A stretch of 64,000 bases of DNA, taken from NCBI RefSeq assembly GCF_051014685.1, contig NW_027479276.1:103266-167265 (forward strand), read 5' to 3'. The translations under genes and the position numbers were made by a program. Below the pieces are notes generated by a model, which had not been told where the DNA came from, did not search any database, and saw only the letters and a list, made by a program, of their open reading frames with translations. This document shows, in pieces, positions 44,431-57,896 of the stretch. Each line of letters begins with the position of its first letter. Position 1 is the stretch's first letter. This stretch comes from Ptiloglossa arizonensis (taxonomy: Eukaryota; Arthropoda; Insecta; Hymenoptera; Colletidae).

Positions 44431-46859
44431 ATAACGTATAACGTATAACCTATAACAAATTACGTATAACGTATAACGTATAACGTATAACGTATAACGT
44501 ATAACGTATACCGTATAACGTATAACGTATAACGTATAACGTATAACGTATAACGTGTAACGTATAACGTATAACCTATAACAAATAACGTATAACGTAT
44601 AACGTATAACGTATAACGTATAACGTATAACGTATAACGTATAACGTATAACGTATAACGTATAACGTATAACGTATAACGTATAACGTATAACGTATAA
44701 CGTATACCGTATAACGTATAACGTATGTCGTATAAAGTATAAAGTATAACGTATAACGTATAACGTATAACGTATAACGTATAACGTATAACGTATAACG
44801 TATAACGTATAACGTATAACGTATAACGTATAACGTATAACGTATAACGTATAACGTATAACGTATAACGTATAACGTATAACGTATAACGTATAACGTA
44901 TAACCTATAACAAATAACGTATAACGTATAACGTATAACGTATAACGTATAACGTATAACGTATACCGTATAACGTATAACGTATAACATATAATGTATA
45001 ACGTATAGCGTATAACGTATAACGTATACCGTATAACGTATAACGTATGTCGTATAAAGTATAAAGTATAACGTATAACGTATAACGTCTAACGTATAAC
45101 GTATAACGTATAACGTATAACGTAATACGTATAACATATAACGTATAAAGTATAACGTATAACGTATAACGTACAACGTATAACCTATAACAAATACCGT
45201 ATAACGTATAACGTATAACGTATAACGTATAACGTATAACGTATAACGTATAACGTATAACGTATAACGTATAACGTATAACGTATAACGTATAACGTAT
45301 AACGTATAACGTATAACGTATAACGTATAACGTATAACGTATAACGTATAACGTATATCGTATAACGTATAACGTATAACGTATAACGTATAACGTATAA
45401 CGTATAACGTATAACGTATACCGTATAACGTATAACGTATAACGTATAACGTATAACGTATAACGTATAACGTATAACGTATAACGTAAAACGTATAACG
45501 TATAGCGTATAACGTATAACGTATAACGTATAACGTATAACGTATAACGTATAACGTATAACGTATAACGTATAACGTATAACGTATAACGTATAACGTA
45601 TAACGTATAACGTATAACGTATAACGTATAACGTATAACGTATAACGTATAACGTATAACGTATAACGTATAACGTATAACGTATAACGTATAACGTATA
45701 ACGTATAACGTATAACGTATAACGTATATCGTATAAAGTATAACGTATAACGTATAACGTATAACGTATAACGTATACCGTATAACGTATAACGTATAAC
45801 GTATAACGTATAACGTATAACGTATATCGTATAAAGTATAACGTATAACGTATAACGTATAACGTATAACGTATAACGTAATACGTATAACATATAACGT
45901 ATAACGTATAAAGTATAACGTATAACGTACAACGTATAACCTATAACAAATACCGTATAACGTATAACGTATAACGTATAACGTATAACGTATAACGTAT
46001 AACGTATAACGTATAACGTATAACGTATAACGTATAACGTATAACGTATAACGTATAACGTATAACGTATAACGTATAACGTATAACGTATAACGTATAA
46101 CGTATAACGTATAACGTATAACGTATAACGTATAACGTATAACGTATAACGTATAACGTATAACGTATAACGTATAACGTATAACGTATAACAAATAACG
46201 TATAACGTATAACGTATAACGTATAACGTATAACGTATAACGTGCAACGTATAACGTATAACGTATAACGTATAACGTATAACGTATAACGTATAACGTA
46301 TAACGTATAACGTAATACGTATAACGTATAACGTATAACGTATAACGTCATACGTATAACGTATACCGTATAACGTATAACGTATAACGTATAACGTTTA
46401 ACGTATAACGTATATCGTATAAAGTATAACGTATAACGTGTGACGTATAACGTATAACGTATAACGTATAACGTATAACGTATAACGTATAACGTATAAC
46501 GTATAACGTATAACGTATAACGTATAACGTATAACAAATAACGTATAACGTATAACGTATAACGTATAACGTATAACGTATAACGTATAACGTATAACGT
46601 ATAACGTATAACGTATAACGTATAACGTATAACGTATAACGTATAACGTATAACGTATAACGTATAACGTATAACGTATAACGTATAACGTATAACGTAT
46701 AACGTATAACGTATAACAAATAACGTATAACGTATAACGTATAACGTATAACGTATAACGTATAACGTATAACGTATAACGTATAACGTATAACGTATAA
46801 CGTATAACGTATAACGTATAACGTATAACGTATATCGTATAACGTATAACGTATAACGT

Positions 46860-47958
46860 ATAACGTATAACGTATAACGTATAACGTATAACGTATACCG
46901 TATAACGTATAACGTATAACGTATAACGTATAACGTATAACGTATAACGTATAACGTAAAACGTATAACGTATAGCGTATAACGTATAACGTATAACGTA
47001 TAACGTATAACGTATAACGTATAACGTATAACGTATAACGTATAACGTATAACGTATAACGTATAACGTATAACGTATAACGTATAACGTATAACGTATA
47101 ACGTATAACGTATAACGTATAACGTATAACGTATAACGTATAACGTATAACGTATAACGTATAACGTATAACGTATAACGTATATCGTATAAAGTATAAC
47201 GTATAACGTATAACGTATAACGTATAACGTATACCGTATAACGTATAACGTATAACGTATAACGTATAACGTATAACGTATATCGTATAAAGTATAACGT
47301 ATAACGTATAACGTATAACGTATAACGTATAACGTAATACGTATAACATATAACGTATAACGTATAAAGTATAACGTATAACGTACAACGTATAACCTAT
47401 AACAAATACCGTATAACGTATAACGTATAACGTATAACGTATAACGTATAACGTATAACGTATAACGTATAACGTATAACGTATAACGTATAACGTATAA
47501 CGTATAACGTATAACGTATAACGTATAACGTATAACGTATAACGTATAACGTATAACGTATAACGTATAACGTATAACGTATAACGTATAACGTATAACG
47601 TATAACGTATAACGTATAACGTATAACGTATAACGTATAACGTATAACGTATAACAAATAACGTATAACGTATAACGTATAACGTATAACGTATAACGTA
47701 TAACGTGCAACGTATAACGTATAACGTATAACGTATAACGTATAACGTATAACGTATAACGTATAACGTATAACGTAATACGTATAACGTATAACGTATA
47801 ACGTATAACGTCATACGTATAACGTATACCGTATAACGTATAACGTATAACGTATAACGTTTAACGTATAACGTATATCGTATAAAGTATAACGTATAAC
47901 GTGTGACGTATAACGTATAACGTATAACGTATAACCTATAACAAATTACGTATAACGT
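46860..47958. repeat. 1,099-bp (157-unit) tandem duplication, copy 1
   Basis: Every marker checked matches copy 2 at exactly 1,099 bp: A6C 46,897, T4A 46,956, A6T 47,181, A6C 47,233, T4A/A5T 47,334, T4C 47,383, AAATACC 47,404, AAATAAC 47,656, A3G/T4C 47,705, GTCATAC at 47,810 and AAATTAC 47,942. No unit difference was seen, so this looks like a recent exact duplication. The exact ends are uncertain by tens of bases in plain units. Confidence 0.9.
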
Positions 47959-49057
47959 ATAACGTATAACGTATAACGTATAACGTATAACGTATACCGT
48001 ATAACGTATAACGTATAACGTATAACGTATAACGTATAACGTATAACGTATAACGTAAAACGTATAACGTATAGCGTATAACGTATAACGTATAACGTAT
48101 AACGTATAACGTATAACGTATAACGTATAACGTATAACGTATAACGTATAACGTATAACGTATAACGTATAACGTATAACGTATAACGTATAACGTATAA
48201 CGTATAACGTATAACGTATAACGTATAACGTATAACGTATAACGTATAACGTATAACGTATAACGTATAACGTATAACGTATATCGTATAAAGTATAACG
48301 TATAACGTATAACGTATAACGTATAACGTATACCGTATAACGTATAACGTATAACGTATAACGTATAACGTATAACGTATATCGTATAAAGTATAACGTA
48401 TAACGTATAACGTATAACGTATAACGTATAACGTAATACGTATAACATATAACGTATAACGTATAAAGTATAACGTATAACGTACAACGTATAACCTATA
48501 ACAAATACCGTATAACGTATAACGTATAACGTATAACGTATAACGTATAACGTATAACGTATAACGTATAACGTATAACGTATAACGTATAACGTATAAC
48601 GTATAACGTATAACGTATAACGTATAACGTATAACGTATAACGTATAACGTATAACGTATAACGTATAACGTATAACGTATAACGTATAACGTATAACGT
48701 ATAACGTATAACGTATAACGTATAACGTATAACGTATAACGTATAACGTATAACAAATAACGTATAACGTATAACGTATAACGTATAACGTATAACGTAT
48801 AACGTGCAACGTATAACGTATAACGTATAACGTATAACGTATAACGTATAACGTATAACGTATAACGTATAACGTAATACGTATAACGTATAACGTATAA
48901 CGTATAACGTCATACGTATAACGTATACCGTATAACGTATAACGTATAACGTATAACGTTTAACGTATAACGTATATCGTATAAAGTATAACGTATAACG
49001 TGTGACGTATAACGTATAACGTATAACGTATAACCTATAACAAATTACGTATAACGT
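47959..49057. repeat. 1,099-bp tandem duplication, copy 2
   Basis: Exact-phase copy of 46,860-47,958: T4A 48,055, A6T 48,280, A6C 48,332, T4A/A5T 48,433, T4C 48,482, A3G/T4C 48,804, GTCATAC at 48,909 and AAATTAC 49,041. Identity continues to between about 49,100 and 49,150, where the T4A unit present at 48,055 has no partner. Related, less exact copies of its right part start at 46,242 and 54,095, and an indel-rich one at 58,737. Confidence 0.9.
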
Positions 49058-50179
49058 ATAACGTATAACGTATAACGTATAACGTATAACGTATACCGTA
49101 TAACGTATAACGTATAACGTATAACGTATAACGTATAACGTATAACGTATAACGTATAACGTATAACGTATAACGTATAACGTATAACGTATAACGTATA
49201 ACGTATAACGTATAACGTATAACGTATAACGTATAACGTATAACGTATAACGTATAACGTATAACGTATAACGTATAACCTATAACAAATAACGTATAAC
49301 GTATAACGTATAACGTATAACGTATAACGTATAACGTATACCGTATAACGTATAACGTATAACATATAATGTATAACGTATAGCGTATAACGTATAACGT
49401 ATACCGTATAACGTATAACGTATGTCGTATAAAGTATAAAGTATAACGTATAACGTATAACGTCTAACGTATAACGTATAACGTATAACGTAATACGTAT
49501 AACATATAACGTATAAAGTATAACGTACAACGTATAACGTACAACGTATAACCTATAACAAATACCGTATAACGTATAACGTATAACGTATAACGTATAA
49601 CGTATAACGTATAACGTATAACGTATAACGTATAACGTATATCGTATAAAGTATAACGTATAACGTATAACGTATAACGTATAACGTATACCGTATAACG
49701 TATAACGTATAACGTATAACGTATAACGTATAACGTATATCGTATAAAGTATAACGTATAACGTATAACGTATAACGTATAACGTATAACGTAATACGTA
49801 TAACATATAACGTATAACGTATAAAGTATAACGTATAACGTACAACGTATAACCTATAACAAATACCGTATAACGTATAACGTATAACGTATAACGTATA
49901 ACGTATAACGTATAACGTATAACGTATAACGTATAACGTATAACGTATAACGTATAACGTATAACGTATAACGTATAACGTATAACGTATAACGTATAAC
50001 GTATAACGTATAACGTATAACGTATAACGTATAACGTATAACGTATAACGTATAACGTATAACGTATAACGTATAACGTATAACGTATAACGTATAACGT
50101 ATAACGTATAACGTATAACGTATAACGTATAACGTATAACGTATAACGTATAACGTATAACGTATAACGTATAACGTAT

Positions 50180-51575
50180 AACGTATACCGTAAAACGTAT
50201 AACGTATAACGTATAATGTATAACGTATAGCGTATAACGTATAACGTATATCGTATAAAGTATAACGTATAACGTGTGACGTATAACGTATAACGTATAA
50301 CGTATAGCGTATCCCGTATAAAGTATAACGTATAACGTATAACGTGTAACGTATAACGTATAACGTATAACGTATAACGTATAACGTATAGCGTATACCG
50401 TATAAAGTATAACGTATAACGTATAACGTGTAACGTATAACGTATAACGTATAACTTATAACGTATAACGTATAACGTATAACGTATAACGTATGTCGTA
50501 TAAAGTATAAAGTATAACGTATAACGTATAACGTATATCGTATAAAGTATAAAGTATAACGTATAACGTATAACGTCTAACGTATAACGTATAACGTATA
50601 ACGTATAACGTATAACGTATAACGTATAACGTATAACGTATAACGTATAACGTATAACGTATAACGTATAACGTATAACGTATAACGTATAACGTATAAC
50701 GTATAACGTATAACGTATAACGTATAACGTATAACGTATAACGTGTGACGTATAACGTATAACGTATAACGTATAGCGTATACCGTATAAAGTATAACGT
50801 ATAACGTATAACGTATAACGTATAACGTATAACGTATAACGTATAACGTATAACGTATAACGTATATCGTATAAAGTATAAAGTATAACGTATAACGTAT
50901 AACGTCTAACGTATAACGTATAACGTATAACGTATAACGTATAACGTATAACGTATAACGTATAACGTATAACGTATAACGTATAACCTATAACGTATAA
51001 CGTATAACGTATAACGTATAACGTATAACGTATATCGTATAAAGTATAACGTATAACGTGTGACGTATAACGTATAACGTATAACGTATAGCGTATACCG
51101 TATAAAGTATAACGTATAACGTATAACGTATAACGTATAACGTATAACGTATAACGTATAACGTATAACGTATAACGTATAACGTATAACGTATAACGTA
51201 TAACGTATAACGTATAACGTATAACGTATAACGTATAACGTATAACGTATAACGTATAACGTATAACGTATAACGTATAACGTATATCGTATAAAGTATA
51301 ACGTATAACGTGTGACGTATAACGTATAACGTATAACGTATAGCGTATACCGTATAAAGTATAACGTATATCGTATAAAGTATAAAGTATAACGTATAAC
51401 GTATAACGTCTAACGTATAACGTATAACGTATAACGTATAACGTATAACGTATAACGTATAACGTATAACGTATAACGTATAACGTATAACGTATAACGT
51501 ATAACGTATAACGTATAACGTATAACGTATAACGTATATCGTATAAAGTATAACGTATAACGTGTGACGTAATAA
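50180..51575. repeat. 1.9-kb repeat with A5C/A6C marker, copy 1
   Basis: Opens with A6C followed by T4A, C7T, A6G, A6T-C7A, A3G/A5G and the rare GTATCCC unit (50,309). It then continues through A3C (50,576), A3C (50,904), a lone G1C (about 50,988) and later A3G/A5G units. Near its right end it carries a nine-base unit, GTAATAAAC (51,569-51,577), which is not in copy 2. Copy 2 is 1,885 bp away (269 units plus 2 bases). Confidence 0.85.
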
Positions 51576-51577
51576 AC
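51571..51577 (+). repeat. Private two-base insertion in a unit
   Basis: A nine-base unit, GTAATAAAC, follows an A3G/A5G unit. The array phase shifts by +2 here. The corresponding place in the copy near 53,450 is normal. Confidence 0.85.
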
Positions 51578-52064
51578 GTATAACGTATAACGTATAGCGT
51601 ATACCGTATAAAGTATAACGTATAACGTATAACGTATAACGTATAACGTATAACGTATAACGTATAACGTATAACGTATAACGTATAACGTATAACCTAT
51701 AACGTATATCGTATAAAGTATAAAGTATAACGTATAACGTATAACGTCTAACGTATAACGTATAACGTATAACGTATAACGTATAACGTATAACGTATAA
51801 CGTATAACGTATAACGTATAACGTATAACGTATAACGTATAACGTATAACGTATAACGTATAACGTATAACGTATAACGTATAACGTATAACGTATAACG
51901 TATAACGTATAACGTATAACGTATAACGTATAACGTATAACGTATAACGTATAACGTATAACGTATAACGTATAACGTATAACGTATAACGTATAACGTA
52001 TAACGTATAACGTATAACGTATAACGTATAACGTATAACGTATAACGTATAACGTATAACGTAT

Positions 52065-53470
52065 AACGTATACCGTAAAACGTATAACGTATAACGTATA
52101 ATGTATAACGTATAGCGTATAACGTATAACGTATATCGTATAAAGTATAACGTATAACGTGTGACGTATAACGTATAACGTATAACGTATAGCGTATCCC
52201 GTATAAAGTATAACGTATAACGTATAACGTGTAACGTATAACGTATAACGTATAACGTATAACGTATAACGTATAGCGTATACCGTATAAAGTATAACGT
52301 ATAACGTATAACGTGTAACGTATAACGTATAACGTATAACTTATAACGTATAACGTATAACGTATAACGTATAACGTATGTCGTATAAAGTATAAAGTAT
52401 AACGTATAACGTATAACGTATATCGTATAAAGTATAAAGTATAACGTATAACGTATAACGTCTAAAAAACGTATAACGTATAACGTATAACGTATAACGT
52501 ATAACGTATAACGTATAACGTATAACGTATAACGTATAACGTATAACGTATAACGTATAACGTATAACGTATAACGTATAACGTATAACGTATAACGTAT
52601 AACGTATAACGTATAACGTATAACGTATAACGTGTGACGTATAACGTATAACGTATAACGTATAGCGTATACCGTATAAAGTATAACGTATAACGTATAA
52701 CGTATAACGTATAACGTATAACGTATAACGTATAACGTATAACGTATAACGTATATCGTATAAAGTATAAAGTATAACGTATAACGTATAACGTCTAACG
52801 TATAACGTATAACGTATAACGTATAACGTATAACGTATAACGTATAACGTATAACGTATAACGTATAACGTATAACCTATAACGTATAACGTATAACGTA
52901 TAACGTATAACGTATAACGTATATCGTATAAAGTATAACGTATAACGTGTGACGTATAACGTATAACGTATAACGTATAGCGTATACCGTATAAAGTATA
53001 ACGTATAACGTATAACGTATAACGTATAACGTATAACGTATAACGTATAACGTATAACGTATAACGTATAACGTATAACGTATAACGTATAACGTATAAC
53101 GTATAACGTATAACGTATAACGTATAACGTATAACGTATAACGTATAACGTATAACGTATAACGTATATCGTATAAAGTATAACGTATAACGTGTGACGT
53201 ATAACGTATAACGTATAACGTATAGCGTATACCGTATAAAGTATAACGTATATCGTATAAAGTATAAAGTATAACGTATAACGTATAACGTCTAACGTAT
53301 AACGTATAACGTATAACGTATAACGTATAACGTATAACGTATAACGTATAACGTATAACGTATAACGTATAACGTATAACGTATAACGTATAACGTATAA
53401 CGTATAACGTATAACGTATATCGTATAAAGTATAACGTATAACGTGTGACGTATAACGTATAACGTATAA
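52065..53470. repeat. 1.9-kb repeat with A5C/A6C marker, copy 2
   Basis: GTATCCC at 52,194. An A3C unit at 52,460 is expanded by four extra A bases (six A in a row), whereas the partner A3C units at 50,576 and about 55,673 are normal. Lone G1C at 52,876, A3C at 53,291. The two-base insertion of copy 1 is absent at the matching place near 53,450. Confidence 0.85.
52460..52470 (+). repeat. Private four-base A-tract expansion in an A3C unit
   Basis: The unit is eleven bases: GTCT, six A, C. The array phase shifts by +4. The matching A3C units in the related copies have the usual two A bases. Confidence 0.87.
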
Positions 53471-54849
53471 CGTATAGCGTATACCGTATAAAGTATAACG
53501 TATAACGTATAACGTATAACGTATAACGTATAACGTATAACGTATAACGTATAACGTATAACGTATAACGTATAACGTATAACGTATAACGTATAACGTA
53601 TAACGTATACCGTATAACGTATAACGTATAACGTATAACGTATAACGTATAACGTATATCGTATAAAGTATAACGTATAACGTATAACGTATAACGTATA
53701 ACGTATAACGTAATACGTATAACATATAACGTATAACGTATAAAGTATAACGTATAACGTACAACGTATAACCTATAACAAATACCGTATAACGTATAAC
53801 GTATAACGTATAACGTATAACGTATAACGTATAACGTATAACGTATAACGTATAACGTATAACGTATAACGTATAACGTATAACGTATAACGTATAACGT
53901 ATAACGTATAACGTATAACGTATAACGTATAACGTATAACGTATAACGTATAACGTATAACGTATAACGTATAACGTATAACGTATAACGTATAACGTAT
54001 AACGTATAACGTATAACGTATAACGTATAACGTATAACGTATAACAAATAACGTATAACGTATAACGTATAACGTATAACGTATAACGTATAACGTGCAA
54101 CGTATAACGTATAACGTATAACGTATAACGTATAACGTATAACGTATAACGTATAACGTATAACGTATAACGTAATACGTATAACGTATAACGTATAACG
54201 TATAACGTCATACGTATAACGTATACCGTATAACGTATAACGTATAACGTATAACGTTTAACGTATAACGTATATCGTATAAAGTATAACGTATAACGTG
54301 TGACGTATAACGTATAACGTATAACGTATAACCTATAACAAATTACGTATAACGTATAACGTATAACGTATAACGTATAACGTATAACGTATACCGTATA
54401 ACGTATAACGTATAACGTATAACGTATAACGTATAACGTATAACGTATAACGTATAACGTATAACGTATAACGTATAACGTATAACGTATAACGTATAAC
54501 GTATAACGTATAACGTATAACGTATAACGTATAACGTATAACGTATAACGTATAACCTATAACAAATAACGTATAACGTATAACGTATAACGTATAACGT
54601 ATAACGTATAACGTATACCGTATAACGTATAACGTATAACATATAATGTATAACGTATAGCGTATAACGTATAACGTATACCGTATAACGTATAACGTAT
54701 GTCGTATAAAGTATAAAGTATAACGTATAACGTATAACGTCTAACGTATAACGTATAACGTATAACGTATAACGTAATACGTATAACATATAACGTATAA
54801 AGTATAACGTATAACGTATAACGTACAACGTATAACCTATAACAAATAC

Positions 54850-55273
54850 CGTATAACGTATAACGTATAACGTATAACGTATAACGTATAACGTATAACG
54901 TATAACGTATAACGTATAACGTATAACGTATAACGTATAACGTATAACGTATAACGTATAACGTATAACGTATAACGTATAACGTATAACGTATAACGTA
55001 TAACGTATAACGTATAACGTATAACGTATAACGTATAACGTATAACGTATAACGTATAACGTATAACGTATAACGTATAACGTATAACGTATAACGTATA
55101 ACGTATAACGTATAACGTATAACGTATAACGTATAACGTATAACGTATAACGTATAACGTATAACGTATAACGTATAACGTATAACGTATAACGTATAAC
55201 GTATAACGTATAACGTATAACGTATAACGTATAACGTATAACGTATAACGTATAACGTATAACGTATAACGTA
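54850..55273 (+). repeat. Longest plain run seen, about 60 units
   Basis: Between the AAATACC unit near 54,843 and the A6C unit near 55,274 no variant unit is visible. That makes about 425 bp of perfect heptamer, the longest I noticed in the window. Confidence 0.78.
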
Positions 55274-56000
55274 TACCGTAAAACGTATAACGTATAACGT
55301 ATAATGTATAACGTATAGCGTATAACGTATAACGTATATCGTATAAAGTATAACGTATAACGTGTGACGTATAACGTATAACGTATAACGTATAGCGTAT
55401 CCCGTATAAAGTATAACGTATAACGTATAACGTGTAACGTATAACGTATAACGTATAACGTATAACGTATAACGTATAGCGTATACCGTATAAAGTATAA
55501 CGTATAACGTATAACGTGTAACGTATAACGTATAACGTATAACTTATAACGTATAACGTATAACGTATAACGTATAACGTATGTCGTATAAAGTATAAAG
55601 TATAACGTATAACGTATAACGTATATCGTATAAAGTATAAAGTATAACGTATAACGTATAACGTCTAACGTATAACGTATAACGTATAACGTATAACGTA
55701 TAACGTATAACGTATAACGTATAACGTATAACGTATAACGTATAACGTATAACGTATAACGTATAACGTATAACGTATAACGTATAACGTATAACGTATA
55801 ACGTATAACGTATAACGTGTGACGTATAACGTATAACGTATAACGTATAGCGTATACCGTATAAAGTATAACGTATAACGTATAACGTATAACGTATAAC
55901 GTATAACGTATAACGTATAACGTATAACGTATAACGTATATCGTATAAAGTATAAAGTATAACGTATAACGTATAACGTCTAACGTATAACGTATAACGT
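55265..56000. repeat. 1.9-kb repeat with A5C/A6C marker, partial copy 3
   Basis: GTATCCC at 55,397, 3,203 bp after copy 2 (457 units plus 4 bases, matching the insertion at 52,464). Marker order follows copies 1 and 2 to the A3C unit near 55,978, then departs: the lone G1C unit found in the others is missing. Copies 1, 2 and 3 are each preceded by a long run of plain units. Confidence 0.84.
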
Positions 56001-56954
56001 ATAACGTATAACGTATAACGTATAACGTATAACGTATAACGTATAACGTATAACGTATAACGTATAACGTATAACGTATAACGTATAACGTATAACGTAT
56101 AACGTATATCGTATAAAGTATAACGTATAACGTGTGACGTATAACGTATAACGTATAACGTATAGCGTATACCGTATAAAGTATAACGTATAACGTATAA
56201 CGTATAACGTATAACGTATAACGTATAACGTATAACGTATAACGTATAACGTATAACGTATAACGTATAACGTATAACGTATAACGTATAACGTATAACG
56301 TATAACGTATAACGTATAACGTATATCGTATAAAGTATAACGTATAACGTGTGACGTATAACGTATAACGTATAACGTATAGCGTATACCGTATAAAGTA
56401 TAACGTATAACGTATAACGTATAACCTATAACGTATAACGTATAACGTATAACGTATAACGTATAACGTATAACGTATAACGTATAACGTATAACGTATA
56501 ACGTATAACGTATAACGTATAACGTATAACGTATATCGTATAAAGTATAAAGCATAACGTATAACGTATAACGTCTAACGTATAACGTATAACGTATAAC
56601 GTATAAAGTATAACGTATAACGTATAACGTATAACCTATAACGTATAACGTATAACGTATAACGTATAACATATAACGTATAAAGTATAACGTATAACGT
56701 ATAACGTACAACGTATAACCTATAACAAATACCGTATAACGTATAACGTATAACGTATAACGTATAACGTATAACGTATAACGTATAACGTATAACGTAT
56801 AACGTATAACGTATAACGTATAACGTATAACGTATAACGTATAACGTATAACGTATAACGTATAACGTATAACGTATAACGTATAACGTATAACGTATAA
56901 CGTATAACGTATAACGTATAACGTATAACGTATAACGTATAACGTATAACGTAT

Positions 56955-57405
56955 AACGTATAACGTATACCGTATAACGTATAACGTATAACGTATAACG
57001 TATAACGTATAACGTATAACGTATAACGTATAACGTAAAACGTATAACGTATAGCGTATAACGTATAACGTATAACGTATAACGTATAACGTATAACGTA
57101 TAACGTATAACGTATAACGTATAACGTATAACGTATAACGTATAACGTATAACGTATAACGTATAACGTATAACGTATAACGTATAACGTATAACGTATA
57201 ACGTATAACGTATAACGTATAACGTATAACGTATAACGTATATCGTATAAAGTATAACGTATAACGTATAACGTATAACGTATAACGTATACCGTATAAC
57301 GTATAACGTATGTCGTATAAAGTATAAAGTATAACGTATAACGTATAACGTCTAACGTATAACGTATAACGTATAACGTATAACGTAATACGTATAACAT
57401 ATAAC
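56955..57405. repeat. Partner of the 35.9-36.35 kb block
   Basis: Same marker series as 35,900-36,350, 21,055 bp downstream. It is the last well-preserved HOR segment before the indel-rich end of the window. Confidence 0.84.
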
Positions 57406-57896
57406 GTATAACGTATAAAGTATAACGTATAACGTATAACGTACAACGTATAACCTATAACAAATACCGTATAACGTATAACGTATAACGTATAACGTAT
57501 AACGTATAACGTATAACGTATAACGTATAACGTATAACGTATAACGTATAACGTATAACGTATAACGTATAACGTATAACGTATAACGTATAACGTATAA
57601 CGTATAACGTATAACGTATAACGTATAACGTATAACGTATAACGTATAACGTATAACGTATAACGTATAACGTATAACGTATAACGTATAACGTATAACG
57701 TATAGCGTATAACGTATAACGTATAACGTATAACGTATAACGTATAACGTATAACGTATAACGTATAACGTATAACGTATAACGTATAACGTATAACGTA
57801 TAACGTATAACGTATAACGTATAACGTATAACGTATAACGTATAACGTATAACGTATAACGTATAACGTATAACGTATATCGTATAAAGCATAACG

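Larger units (their letters stand above)
1..57896 (+). repeat. Heptanucleotide satellite array, main in-phase part
   Basis: Perfect or near-perfect tandem copies of GTATAAC fill this span with no other sequence. Most departures are substitutions, so the 7-bp phase is kept over long distances. Unit starts are at 3 mod 7 from base 3 to about 15.9 kb, 2 until 17.7 kb, 1 until 19.6 kb, 0 until 51.57 kb, 2 until 52.46 kb and 6 until 57.89 kb. Only five phase-changing indels were found, although compensating pairs between my check points cannot be excluded. All units point the same way, with no inversion. Variant units recur in fixed combinations that define higher-order repeats. Length, homogeneity and lack of genes fit eukaryotic heterochromatic satellite DNA. 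That is inference from family behaviour, and the organism is not identifiable. Confidence 0.97.
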
